NCBI GenBank assembly: GCA_036023115.1 | Contig: JAYKKT010000091.1 | Span: 34,295,001-34,359,000, forward strand | Source of the DNA: Brasenia schreberi | Lineage: Eukaryota > Streptophyta > Magnoliopsida > Nymphaeales > Cabombaceae | DNA: 64,000 nt | Direction of reading: 5' to 3' | Shown: positions 44,667-56,151 of the stretch, piece after piece | How positions within the stretch are numbered: position 1 is the stretch's first letter | Layout: each line of letters opens with the position of its first letter | The notes under the pieces: model-generated | Seen by the model: only the letters and a program-made list of their open reading frames with translations | Database searches by the model: none | Told to the model about the DNA's origin: nothing | Made by a program: the position numbers and the translations under genes

Positions 44667-46183
44667 CAACAACAACAACAACAACTAAGCCTTTTCTCAT
44701 ACTAGACGGGGTCGGCTACATTAATTCTTTGTTTCCACATATCCCTATCATGTTTCATGGTAGTAGTTAACTCCAAATAAGCTAGATCATTCTTTATTGT
44801 TTCTTTCCAACACTTTTGTGGTCGTCCTCTAGCTCTTTTAATACTTTCCAAATTTAGTTTTTCATACCTTCTTACATATTCTTCTTTTGATATTCTTTCT
44901 ATTATATGTCCAAACCATCTTAAACGATATTCTCTCATTTTATCCTCTATTGGTGTCACTTAAAGTTGATCCTTGATGTAACCCAATATTAACTTCAAAG
45001 AAGCCTGTCATTCCTTCATGAGTCCTCACACATGTTTTTGCACCATCATACATGTCTCTTATAAGGTTAATGTATGTCAATGGGATACCTCTTTTTTCCA
45101 AAGTTCTCCAAAGAACCTCCCTCGGTACCCTATCATAAGCTTTTTCTAGATCAATAAATACCATGTGAAGGTCTTTCTTTTTTGCTCTAAAATGTTCCAT
45201 AAGACATCTCAAAAGGTGAATCGCTTTAATAGTAGATCTGTCTGGCATGAATCCAAATTGGTTCTCTGTTGTACTTGATACTTGTCTTAACCTACATTCG
45301 ATAATTCTTTCCCATAATTTCATAGTATGGCTCATTAACTTGATACCTCGATAATTCGTACAATTCTTAATATCTCCCTTGTTCTTATATATGGGTATAA
45401 GTGTACTTGCTCTCCATTCCTCGGGTATCTTTTGGTTTTTTCATATTTCATTAAATAGTCTTGTGAGCTAAGTGATTCCTATTTCTCCTAATATTTTCTA
45501 AACTTCTATAGGAATATTATCTGGTCCTACCGATTTATCACCCTTCATATGTTTAAGGGCCTTTTGACTTCCTTCTTTTGAATACGTCGGTAGAAATTGT
45601 GGTTTATATACTTTTATGATTTGGCTAACTCTCCTAAGCTAAGACTAACATCTTTATTTTCATTAAAAACCTTATAAAAATAGTTTTTCTATCTATTTCT
45701 TATATCATCATTTGTCACTAGAATTTTTTCATCCTCGTCTTTGATGCATCTAACATAATTAAGATCTTTAGTTTTCTTATCTCTAGCCCTAGCTATCCTA
45801 AAAATATCTCTTTCACCCTCTTTTAAGTTGAGTTTTTTATATAAATCCTCCCAAATTTTAGCTTTTGCTTCGCTCACGGCCTTTTTCGCTTCCTTCTTTG
45901 CTTTCTTATAAGCCTCTAAAGTTTCATTAGTTTTCTTAGCATAATGTAATTTGTAGCATGCCCTCTTTGTCTTATTTTATTTTGCACTACTTCACTCCAC
46001 CACCAAGCTTCTTTTTGTGCCGGTACACCTCCTTTAGATACACCTAACACATCTTTCACCACTTTCATAATATGTATAGCCATATTTTATGGAGGTGCCT
46101 ACTGGATATAGCATGCCCTCTTTGCCTTATTTTATTTTGCACTACTTCACTCCACCACCAAGCTTCTTTTTCTAAACTTCTTT
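44667..46183 (-). pseudogene. RTE-type LINE with 17-bp target duplication and rearranged 5' end
   Basis: The left edge is the (TTG)n tail complement and the conserved 3' end. The minus strand encodes the C-terminal RLRWFGHIIERISKEEY (44702-44959), RT segments [11 protein letters not shown] and GLHQGSTLS (44940-45335) and linker sequence (45689-45877). The segment with the catalytic FVDD is deleted, since GSTLS jumps straight to the C-terminal part. Target duplication TTGTTCACACCTTGCAA is at 44650-44666 and 46184-46200. The 5' end contains a piece of flanking target DNA. Confidence 0.88.
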
Positions 46184-46200
46184 TTGTTCACACCTTGCAA

Positions 46201-47411
46201 ATGACATAATTTATGGAGGTGCCTACTGGATATGATGCCATGGAGACAAAACAGCTTTTCTTCCTTTCAAAGATCTAATGCTGTAAATAAAAAATAAAAC
46301 CCCATTACATTTTATGGCATTATAAAGATTTAATAATTCCTTTAAGGAATGAAATTTGTTTCAAATTATCCAAAAATTGATTGTCATCCATCTTAGAGCC
46401 AATTTCAGCAAGTTGGTACTGTTTTATACATTCATTGTTGAATATGTTGTTGTTGTCCATTTTGTGATTCTTTTTTTCTATCTCCGGTACCTAACAGTTT
46501 CAATTTGAGTAATTTAGTGGCATTATACAACTTATTATGTTCACATTCATTAGCTCATATCCAGATCCACATATATCCAAATTCATATCCATACAATGTT
46601 CAAATACCATTTTCATACTAACACATGCATATCAAAACATGCTCTTTATCAACAAAGAAATAAACTAGTTCACTTTAAAATTATATCAAATAACCCATAA
46701 TTTCAAACATCTTTTAAGAATCATCAATAAAGTATTTAATAATCGTGCACATTTATATCCATTAAAAACAAGAAAAATAACCTTTAGCATGGTTTTCTTA
46801 AAGAAAACATAACCTCCTACATGTAGGAGCAACAAGATCCAATCCTCAAACCGCTGGAATGCTCTTATCACCACTAAATCCTCTAATTTTAATCTCTAAA
46901 ACATTATAAATATTAATAATATTAAAATTTATTTAACTATGAGTCTAACGCAATAACCCAGATCCAAATTGGATCTCAAATGATATTGAAGTTACTCAAA
47001 ACTCAATCTGGATCCAATTAAGCTATCCTGGATCTAAAGTACCACCTAGATCCATATCTGATCCAAACTAGAATCTTCGACATTGATGCGGGTGTCAAGA
47101 GGCAGGTATAATACTTGGACATTGACACGGGTGTCTTTGTTTCTTTTAGTCTAAGAATACATAGTTAACAAGATATAAACATAAAGTGAGTATCAGGTGG
47201 GATTCCTAGAAGTGTCTAGGTAACATGGCTTTCATCCATCACTATTTTAAGTGAAAACGACCTTCCTACTAGTAAGAGTCTATATAGTAAATCTTTCTTT
47301 GATTACACATTGTTCATTACTACTCCAATTACCAGAAACAGGTTTGACTTTTGAACATTCCAAATATCAGGTCATATGATTGCTTGAAACACATTTATTT
47401 GATGATTCTAT
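46201..47411. other. Upstream interval of the sigma factor gene
   Basis: AT-rich DNA with no recognised gene. It may contain the promoter and possibly an additional 5' exon of the SIG2 gene: CTAATGCATACAG just inside the first coding frame (47433-47445) resembles a splice acceptor. Confidence 0.4.
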
Positions 47412-49226
47412 GTGGTGTACTTACTTCAATCTCTAATGCATACAGTTAAAACTAGAGAGGCTGTTTGTTTTCGGAGGCATTGTGTATCGTCATCTATGGC
47501 AACAGTGATTGATGTTGAGAAATTACAGATTCCATCTTTGGATGTTCAATCAGCTCCCTTAAATACCATTGGATCATTGTCGTACATTGGAGGTGTTGGT
47601 CCTCCTGGAAAGGTTGGTAAGACTAGAACCATCTGAATAAGTAACAGAGAACATATTTGTTTCCTCCAGTTCTCTACTTTTATCCAAAACAAGCTAGAAA
47701 TTCAAAGCACCATCAACCTGGAATTGATGAAAATAAACTTTCTGAGATTCAACTCCAAATGCAACAGTCGCTGGATTTTCTTAAATAAACCTTGTGGTGA
47801 AGACAATTTATCTTCCTTATTTGTCCCAAAAGAAGATAATGTTTTTTCTTTTCTTTGTAACAGTCGCAATATCTCATTAAGAAGTTGCTTAGGCATGTGC
47901 CCTGATTTCATAGAGCGTGTTTGATCCATATTAGATTGTGTTTCTTTCAGAGGGATCTTGAAGAAACCTTGACTGCTAAGACATGGTTCAGGAGTGAAGA
48001 AGCAACAATAGCAGCAGCAGCTGCTGAGGCAGTTGCTTTGGCTAAAGCTGCTATGGAAGTCGCCAAAGATGCCGCTTCAATGGTTGGAAGCTATCCATCC
48101 ATAAAATCAAGTAAACCTGGCAATTCACTTTCTGGCTTTGAAATGCTGAGAATGGAGATGGAAAGGCTTACTGAAATGGAACAAGTTGGTACTTCAGATC
48201 TTCTAGGTGCAGATAAGGCGTCTGGAAAACACCACATGACCCTGAATCTTTCTGAGGGTTTAAATAATTTAGAGTTATTGGAAAAAGATGCGGAAAGTTC
48301 TCAGATGTCTTCAAAGACTATTGCAGTCAGATCAGGACGGCAAACTAAAAGACGGTCTCGGAGAGCAAAGGCAGCAGAAAAAACTTCTGTTCACATCATT
48401 TCTGCAAAATCTGTATCACTTAGAAAGAAAAAGCGCTCTTCATTACAAGAGGTTGATTATGCTGATCCTCTACATTACTTGAGGGCCACTACAAATTCTG
48501 CGAAACTTCTCACATCTACTGAGGAACAGGAATTGTCAGAAGGAATACAGGTAAATGGTCCATTTCTTATGCATTTGGAAGAGGGAGGAAGTAACTGATT
48601 GAAATTGGATTCTCAAATTCTCATTTCCCCTTTCTTGAAGACAAAGATACGTATTATAGCTCAGTGATGAAAATTTTGTAGTGTCCTGAGTTCAGATGGT
48701 GACCCTAAATCTTTTGATTGGACTTACAATGTATATGCAGCATTCATGTTGGCGCCTTTTTTATACCACAGGATCTATTGAAATTGGAGAGGTTTCATGA
48801 GGAGCTTGCAGAGCAGTATGGACGAGAGCCTACATTTGCTCAGTGGGCTACTGCCATTGGACTCGATCAAAAGACTTTGAGGCATCGCCTAAATTACGGA
48901 ATATTGTGTAAGGATAAAATGATTAAAAGTAATATACGACTAGTGATATCAATTGCAAAAAATTATCAAGGAGCAGGAATGAATCTTCAGGATCTGGTTC
49001 AGGTACCTTACATTGGGTTATTGGTTGTCTTCTTGAAAATCTAGGCCCATGTATGTTTTCTAGACTCATACTTTCTATTTTCCAGGAGGGATGCCGTGGG
49101 CTGGTCCGTGGGGCAGAAAAATTTGATGCTTCCAAAGGTTTCAAGTTTTCCACCTATGCACATTGGTGGATTAAGCAAGCTGTTCGGAAATCATTGTCTG
49201 ATCAGTCCCGGACTATTCGATTGCCG
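47412..49226 (+). CDS. SIG2: Plastid RNA polymerase sigma factor SIG2, 5' and central exons only
   Basis: Exons: 47412-47612, 47951-48550, 48772-49002, 49086-49226; joined, 391 residues in one frame. Exon 1 carries [20 protein letters not shown] behind a basic, Ser-containing N-terminus that may be a plastid transit peptide; its true start is uncertain. Exon 2 has the Ala-rich [17 protein letters not shown] segment, a basic [18 protein letters not shown] stretch and [10 protein letters not shown] of conserved region 1.2. Exons 3-4 carry region 2.1 ([17 protein letters not shown]), 2.2 ([20 protein letters not shown]) and 2.3-2.4 ([22 protein letters not shown]). Region 2.4 recognises the -10 element and region 2.2 binds the plastid-encoded polymerase core. 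Regions 3 and 4 (-35 recognition), expected right after IRLP, do not occur in the next 14.8 kb. The exon 1 donor AAG|GTTGGT is weak but the only one that keeps phase. SIG2 is assigned from overall sequence; in Arabidopsis SIG2 drives plastid tRNA and psaJ transcription. Confidence 0.9.
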
Positions 49227-49617
49227 GTATTTGTCTACATGCTTGTCTATGTGCAATATGACTTATGAGGCTTGTTCACCCTGCATAATTTTCATTGGGA
49301 ACAGTGGGCTATTTGAATGACTAGTTTCAGTGAGATTCTTTGTAATGGAAGTCTGATTCTCCATATTAATAATTTAACCTAGTAAAATATGATGACTTCA
49401 TGCTTCTAACAGAATGATGCCCATCAAGTTTTGTTCTTGATGCAGTGATTGAATTGTAGTTTCAATTTCTGTTATGTATTTTAGTAAACATGTCTTCGAA
49501 TGTTTATGCTTTTACCTATTCTTGGTGATGTAGTTATTTAACATGCATTTGTATTTTTATGTAACACATCTGATTAATTATTTTATGTGATTTGATTTTT
49601 TTCTTAATCACACGTAA

Positions 49618-50307
49618 AACACAACAACAAAAACAACAACTAAGCCTTCTTTCGTGCTAGATCTAGTATGAGGTTGGCTACATAGATTCTTTGTTTCCAA
49701 AGAGCTCGATCATGTGCCATGCTAACTATTAACTCAATATAAGCTAAATCATGCTTTATTATTTCCTTAACACTTTATTGGTCTTCTTTCTTTTTTAACA
49801 TTTTCACACTCTAGTTTTCCGTGCCTTCTTACTGGAGCTTCCTTTGCTCATCTTTCTACGTGTCCAAACCATCTTAAATGATTTTTCTTCATTTCTACAT
49901 CTATCATTGCCACTCCCAATTTGTTTCTAATAACCTTATTACGAATATCGTCTTTCCTTCTATATCCACTCATCCATCTCAACATTTTCATTTCTGTCAG
50001 AGAGATCTTTTGTACATGTTGATTATTAACTGCCCAACACTAAAAAAACCATGCAACATAGCGGGTCTAATTGCTACCTTATAATATTTACCTTTCAACT
50101 TTAATGGTATCTTCTTGTCACATAGAATATCTTATGCACCTCTCCATTTTAACTAATCTACATTAAGTACACGTGTAACATCTCCATTAATTTTTTCATA
50201 ACTCTTAGAAATTGATCCTAAGTATTTAAAATTTTTCTTCTGAGTGATACAATGTGTGCCAATCTTAATTTCTATATCATTTTAAAGTAACCAAGTGATC
50301 AAACTTG
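49618..50307 (-). pseudogene. Degenerate RTE-type LINE 3' end
   Basis: The left edge is CAACAACAAAAACAACAAC, followed by the conserved 3' end and stop-riddled C-terminal ORF sequence parallel to 22094-22297. It lies 390 bases after the last recognised SIG2 exon. No target duplication was identified. Confidence 0.75.
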
Positions 50308-50919
50308 CAAAACAACTAAGCCTTTTCCCATACTAGACGGGGTTGGCTAGATGGATTCTTTGTTTCTACATAGCCCTATTATGTGTCGTACTAGCATGTA
50401 AGTGTACCAATATAATTTCAAGCATCTCCTTGAAGGACTTTCTGTTTAAATATACCTTCTTTCTCGTTGTACTCTTTTATTCTTTATCCACTTTTTTACC
50501 TCTAAATTTATAACTAAAAGTCGATGTTGGGTGGTTAAGCTTTCTCCCGTAATTACCTTGCAATCTTTATAACACGATCTATATTTTTTTTTTATAAACA
50601 AAATAATCAATTTGTATTTGTGATAAGCCATTCTTATAAGTAATTAAATGTTCATCTCATTTTTTGAAGTTTATATTGACTATAAAGAGATCAAATGCCA
50701 TAGGAAAATTTAAAATCTCCCTACCTTCCTCATTTATATCCCAAAACCAAAGTTTTCATAAATGACTTGATATCCTAATGTCTCTTTACCGACATGTCTA
50801 TTTAAGTCTCCTTCTAAACAAATCATCTCCCTTTGTGGAATTCTTTGAATCACCTTATTTAACTCCTCCAAAAAAGTTGTCTTTATACTATCTTCTAGTT
50901 TTACTTAGGGTGTGTAAGC

Positions 50920-52126
50920 CTAAGTAGTTAATAGCGTGCTATAGCGTATTAGTGGCCAGAGAACCGTTATATCACTGGAAGATTAGAGAGCAACGTTCTT
51001 GGCCGCTATTAGCGGCGCTATGACCGCTATAGCGGTCCGCTATATCGGTCCTCTATATCAAGAATAGCGTAGAAGATGGTTTATCAATGCTTATTTTGTT
51101 ATATTTTGACTTGATTTACTTTCACACGTTGATAAATGCTTATTTTGTTATTTGTTTATTTGTATAATGGTTTATCATAATAGCTAAAAGATGTATTTTT
51201 AAAATAATAATGTATATCTCATCAAGTATTGTAGCTGTCGAAGCTATGTTAGTGCCCTATAAAGGGATACATATGGTGACTATTGGAGATGTAAAAAGTC
51301 ATTTGAGTAAACGTGTCAGCTTATTTTGTTATATTTTGACTTGATTTACTTTCACAAGTTGATAAGTGCTTATTTTGTTGAATGCTTATTTGTATAATGG
51401 TTTATCATAATAGGTAAAAGATGTATTTTCAAAATAATAATGTATATCTCATCAAGCAGTAGTTGTCGAAGCTATATTAGTGTCCTACAAAGGGATACAT
51501 ATGGTGACTCTTGGAGATGTGAAAAGTCATTTGAGTAAACATGTTAAATGAATAAATTGGTTATAAGAAAATCTCTATATGGGGAGGTAGTATACCAAAT
51601 TGAAGTATGAGATCTTATCCTTAATTTAGAAAACCTTGTTTATAAACCCTTGCATGCAAAAAGAGCGTGTAGAAGTTTATCATAGTGTTTATTCTTATTA
51701 TGTTGAAGAGTTGACCTCTTTTTTTGTAAGATGAGTAAGAGTTCTTTTGCAAGCAATTGTCAGTGTCCTTTGTATCCATACTTGAGCCGATAAGTATAAT
51801 ATATATTAGTTTTTTTTACTCATGCTGCCTAACGTATAGAATAATTTGGTTACATTTATGTTTTTGTTTTTAAATATAAGTTTAACAATTCAATACGCAT
51901 ATGCCACGTGAAATTTATTGTTTGCCTTCTTAAAATTTGTTTATTTAGTTTGATAAAGTAGTAGTTACGTGTTTCTTGATATTTTTTAGAAATTAGAGAA
52001 TTTATTATATATATATATACTTTTTTTAATCATAAATGAAAGTGTGCCGCTAAATCCGCTATATCCTTGCTACCGCTATATTAGGGTCAACCGCTAACGA
52101 TCCGCTAACCGCTATTGATAACATAG
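50920..52126. mobile_element. 1,207-bp non-autonomous hAT-type element
   Basis: Ends are CTAAGTAGTTAATAGCG and, reverse-complemented, CTATGTTATCAATAGCG, imperfect inverted repeats. An exact 8-bp target duplication GTGTAAGC flanks it (50912-50919 and 52127-52134). Clusters of GCTATAGCGG/CCGCTATA motifs crowd both subterminal zones, as in hAT elements. It has no transposase frame. The middle holds a 230-bp tandem duplication. The host LINE reads through when the element is removed. Confidence 0.85.
51089..51545. repeat. 230-bp tandem duplication inside the hAT derivative
   Basis: Copy 1 starts at 51089 and copy 2 at 51319, both with GCTTATTTTGTTATATTTTG and ending near CATTTGAGTAAAC. They differ by scattered substitutions and small indels. 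Confidence 0.85.
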
Positions 52127-52800
52127 GTGTAAGCACAAACTTTATTCAAAACCTTCGTTCTTAACACTAATTTCAACATCATGATTTGGTCACCGTATCG
52201 TTATATGTCTTATTAATACCAACTCCGTTTTGTGTCTTTTCTTTTCTTCAGTACCATAATTTAAAACTTGTATCCTCAATCTCGTTTGCTTTTTCTTCAA
52301 CCCACTTTGTCTCTTGTAAACATAGGATATGAATCTTTCTCCGAATCATAGTATCTACCACCTCCATTAGCTTATCAGACAATGTTCTGATATTCTAAGA
52401 ACCAATATGAATCTTATTATTTGGGACTAGCTTCCTTACTCCCGCATCTGTCCATACTGAAAATGCGGAGACCCTCTATGCAATTTATTCACTACATTCG
52501 AGCAACAATATAGCGGGACTAACTTCTTTACCCACACCCGTTCATGATATGGGAACCCTCTCTACACTTGATTCAAAATTATCCGGGCGAAAATGTTGAG
52601 TCCTTTGCTTACTTTTCACTTTATTTTGGGCTCTCAGTGCATCGCTAAGAGGGGATGCCCCAACACAATGCTAATAATTTTTATAATCCATGGTATAAAA
52701 ATCTGACAAAGTTTTATGCTGGTTGTCAGAAGCCTAACACAACCCTCCTCCTTTATGAGGGCTTGGGACCGGTCGTGCAAGGGTGATCCCTTACATGAGC

Positions 52801-54540
52801 TAGAGTTTATCTCTAGCCTTAACTATCCTAAAAATATCTCTTTCACCTTCTTTTGAGTTTGAGCTTTTTATATAAATCCTTCCAAACTCCGCTCATGTAA
52901 GGGATCACCATTGCATGGTTGGTCGCAAGCCCAGATAAATGAGGAGGGTTGTGTTAAGCTTTCGACCGCCAACAAAAAACTTTGTTGGAATTATTTACCA
53001 TGGATTCTATAAAGTATGATAGGGTTATGTGTAAACAAAGAATCCATGTAGCCAACCCCATCTAATATGGAAAAAGGCTTAGTTGTAGTAGTAGTAACAA
53101 TCTTTTTTTTTCTTTCTTTACTTTCTTATAAGCTTCCAAAGTTTCATTACTCTTGTTGGCATAATTCAATTTATAAATGCCTTCTTTGCCTTGATCTTAT
53201 CTTGCACTACTTCACTCCTCCATCAATGCTTTTTTTTGTGCTGGTACATATTTATTATATTCACCTAATATATCTTTTGCTACTTTCCTAATATGCTTAG
53301 TCATATTGTTCCACATATTAGAAGGTTTACCTATATAATTCCAAGCATCTCCATGAAGAACTTTCTGTTTAAATATATCTTTTTTCTTATTTTTGAGGTT
53401 CCAAATTTTAGTTCGAGTAACACTATTTATTCTTTGTCCACCTTTTTACTTACAAATCCATAAGTAAAAGTTGATGTTGATAGTTAAGCTTTCTCCTTGA
53501 ATTACCTTGCAATCCTTACAACACGTGCAATATGATCTATTTTTTTTCTTACCGGTAAAATAATCAATTTGTGTTTGTAACAAGCCAACTCTCATAAGTA
53601 ATTAAATGTTCATCTCGTTTTTTGAAAATTATATTGACTAAAAAATGATTATATGCTATAGTAGAATTTAAAATTTTCTTACCTTTCTCATCTAAATCTT
53701 CAAACCCCATAGATTCCATGGATGCCTTGATATACTAATGCCTTTTTAGTGACATGTCCATTTAGATCTCCTCCTAAACAAATTATATTTCCACAACTCC
53801 AAACCCATAGTTGTGATAGAATGCCTTAATGCTTCTTTACTGATATGTCCATTTACATCTCCTAAACAAATCATCTCTCGTTGAGGAATATTTTGAATTA
53901 CCTTATCTTAACTCTTTCCAAAATACCTTCTTTGTGATATCTTCTAGTCCTATTTAGGGTGGATAAACACAAACTATATTTAAAGCCTTTAGTCTTAATA
54001 TTAATTTCACCATTATAATTTAGTAACAATGTCGTTGTATATCTACTACACTATGCTTTAAATCTTTATTTACAATAATACCAACTCTATTTTGAGCTTT
54101 TCTCTTTCTTGAGTATCATAATTTAAAATGTGTTCTCAATTTTTTTTGCTTTTTCTCCAACCCACTTATCTCTTATAAACATGAAATCTTTTTCCTAATC
54201 ATAGTATTTATTACATCCATTAACTCGTCACTCAATATTATGAAATTTAAAGTACCAATATGAATCTTATTATTATTATTTAGGATTAGTTTTCTTACTC
54301 CCTGTATTTGTCATACTGAAAATATAGAGACACTCTATAATTTGTTCACTATATTCAAGCGACAATATAGTGAGACTAACTTCTTTAATCATACCTGTCC
54401 ATGATGTGGGAACCCTCTATGCAATTGATTCATTAAATCTGATAAGTTTTACCTTGTCTATTAGAAGCCTAATGCAACATTCCTCCTATATCTGAGCTTG
54501 GGACCGGTCATGCAACGGTGATCCCTTACATGGGTAGAGT
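52801..54540 (-). pseudogene. RTE-type LINE, 5' half, interrupted by a LINE derivative
   Basis: The minus strand holds linker sequence (52803-52886 and 53090-53330), then endonuclease with heavy decay (53450-54200) and the 5' UTR ending near CTTACATGGG (54531). It is more diverged than copies A and B. The plus-strand derivative at 52887-53089 sits inside it. Confidence 0.72.
52887..53089 (+). mobile_element. About 200-bp LINE derivative: 5' UTR joined to the 3' tail
   Basis: The left part (CTCCGCTCATGTAAGGGATC to ACCATGGATTCTATAA) is the start of the RTE LINE. The right part (from GGGTTATGTGTAAACAAAG) is its last 70 bases, with the usual GTAGCCAACCCC and GGCTTAGTTGTAGTAGTAG tail. The entire ORF is deleted. 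Orientation is opposite to the surrounding LINE. Confidence 0.75.
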
Positions 54541-54838
54541 TAATGACATGTAAAGCACACATTTTTTATTTGACTATGGTTGTTACAATGATTATTTTAG
54601 TTGTATAACCTGTTATCATGTTTATATCTTATATTATTATATTGTGTAACTTTTAAATGATTATTTGATTAGAGCAATCTTGTTTATGACTCCAAAACAC
54701 TAGTTTATGGTACTCATATTATTTACTATGTAACATCTTTGCACGTGCATTTTATGTTTGTGTGATGTTTTTAACGTATCTTATTTTATTTTTGATAATT
54801 TTTTCATTTTATCTTATATCGTTATAAGATATATCAAT
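54541..54838. other. AT-rich spacer between two LINEs
   Basis: No recognisable gene or element. Confidence 0.4.
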
Positions 54839-55799
54839 ATGGATGCATGCGGGGGTAAGAAAGCTAGTCCTAGAAAATAAGATTCGTATTGGTTATTGGA
54901 ATATTGGAACATTATTCGGTAAGCTAATGGAGGTGGTAGATACTATGATTCGGAGAAGGATTCATATTTTATGTTTATAAGAGACAAAGTGGGTTGGAGA
55001 AAAAGCAAAGGAGATAGAGGATACAAGTTTTAAATTATGGTACTCAAGTAAGGAAAAGGCTCGAAATGGAGTTGGTATTATCATAAATAAAGATTTAAAG
55101 GATAGTGTAGTAGACATACAACGATACGGTGACCGAATCATGACGTTGAAATTAGTGTTAGGAGCAGAGGTTTTGAATATAGTTTGTGCTTATGCACCCC
55201 AAGTAAGACTAGAAGATAGTATAAAGACAACTTTTCGGGAAGAGTTAGATAAGGTGATTCAAAAGATTCCACAAAGAGAGATGATTTGTTTAGGAGGGAT
55301 GGACATGTTAGTAAAGAGGCATTAGGATATCAAGGTATTCATGAAAACTTTGGTTTTGGGGATATAAATGAGGAAGGTAGGGAGATTTTAAATTTTGCTA
55401 TGGCATTTGATCTCTTTATAGTCAATACAATCTTAAAATAATGAGATGAACATTTAATTACTTATAAGAGTGACTTATCACAAACACAAATTGATTACTT
55501 TATTTTGTAGAAAAAAAGATGATCGTGTTGTAAAGATTGCAAGGTAATTCCAGGAGAAGCTTAACCACCCAACATCGACTTTTAGTTATGGATTTACAAA
55601 TAAAAAAATGGATAAAGAAGAAAAGTGGAACCTCGAAAGCGAGAAAAAAGATTTATTTAAACAAAAAGTCCTTCAAGGAGATGCTTGGAATTATGTTGGT
55701 ATATATATTGGTACACCTTGTGATATGTGAAACAATATGGCCATACACATTAGCAAAGTGGCGAAAGATGTGTTAGGTGAATCTAAGGAAGGTGTACCA
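54839..55799 (+). pseudogene. RTE-type LINE endonuclease fragment
   Basis: The sequence starts in the 5' UTR (GGATGCATGCGGGGG), passes through the start of the endonuclease (GGTTATTGGAATATTGG; MEVVDTMI) and its body (55140-55325, TLKLVLGAEVLNIVCAYAPQ), and ends in the linker near GAAGGTGTACCAC, where the copia LTR begins. A 15-base deletion removes the GGDLN catalytic region (LGGMDM), so it would be inactive even without the stops. Confidence 0.8.
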
Positions 55800-56132
55800 C
55801 TAGGGCCTGGGGCCAGTCAACTAGCCATTGGAGGCAACTGGCCTCCAACGGCTAGTTAATATCCGTTATACTGTGCTGTGCACAGCAGCCAACCTTACTG
55901 TTTTCTTTAGTTTTTCTTTTAAAACTTTGTAGCTCTTCCCCTATAAATACCCCACTCCATCGTCAATAAGATTATGCTGTCATCGTACAACTTTTGCTTT
56001 GTGTTTGACTTGTTTCCGCTCTCTTGATTGATATATTTGAGTTTGACACCTATACTCGGGTGACTTAGAATCTTGACAATTTGTCGAAGTTGTATCGCGA
56101 GCACCAACCTTCGATCATCAACATCAATTTAC
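55800..56132 (+). mobile_element. 5' LTR of the copia element split by hAT
   Basis: It ends at TTTACA directly before the primer site. It holds a TATA motif (CTATAAATACC, 55941-55951), about right for an LTR promoter. The left border is uncertain because the expected TG start is not obvious; the LTR may be truncated. Confidence 0.65.
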
Positions 56133-56133
56133 A

Positions 56134-56146
56134 TGGTATCAGAGCC
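56134..56146 (+). other. Primer binding site (initiator tRNA-Met)
   Basis: TGGTATCAGAGCC directly follows the LTR. It is identical to the sites at 30586-30598 and 43986-43998 on the opposite strand. Confidence 0.85.
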
Positions 56147-56151
56147 TTGGA

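Larger units (their letters stand above)
50308..52800 (-). pseudogene. RTE-type LINE, internally deleted, split by a hAT derivative
   Basis: The left edge is another 3' tail (AACAACTAAGCCTTTTCCC). At about 50400 the sequence jumps to the endonuclease (50446-50919) and, after the insertion at 50920-52126, continues into the start of the endonuclease and 5' UTR, ending at CTTACATGAGC. The whole reverse transcriptase is missing. Many stops are present. Confidence 0.78.

Noticed and set aside
47921..48598. 225-codon frame as an independent gene
   Set aside because: It is SIG2 exon 2 extended into introns at both ends; splice sites and the next exons prove it.
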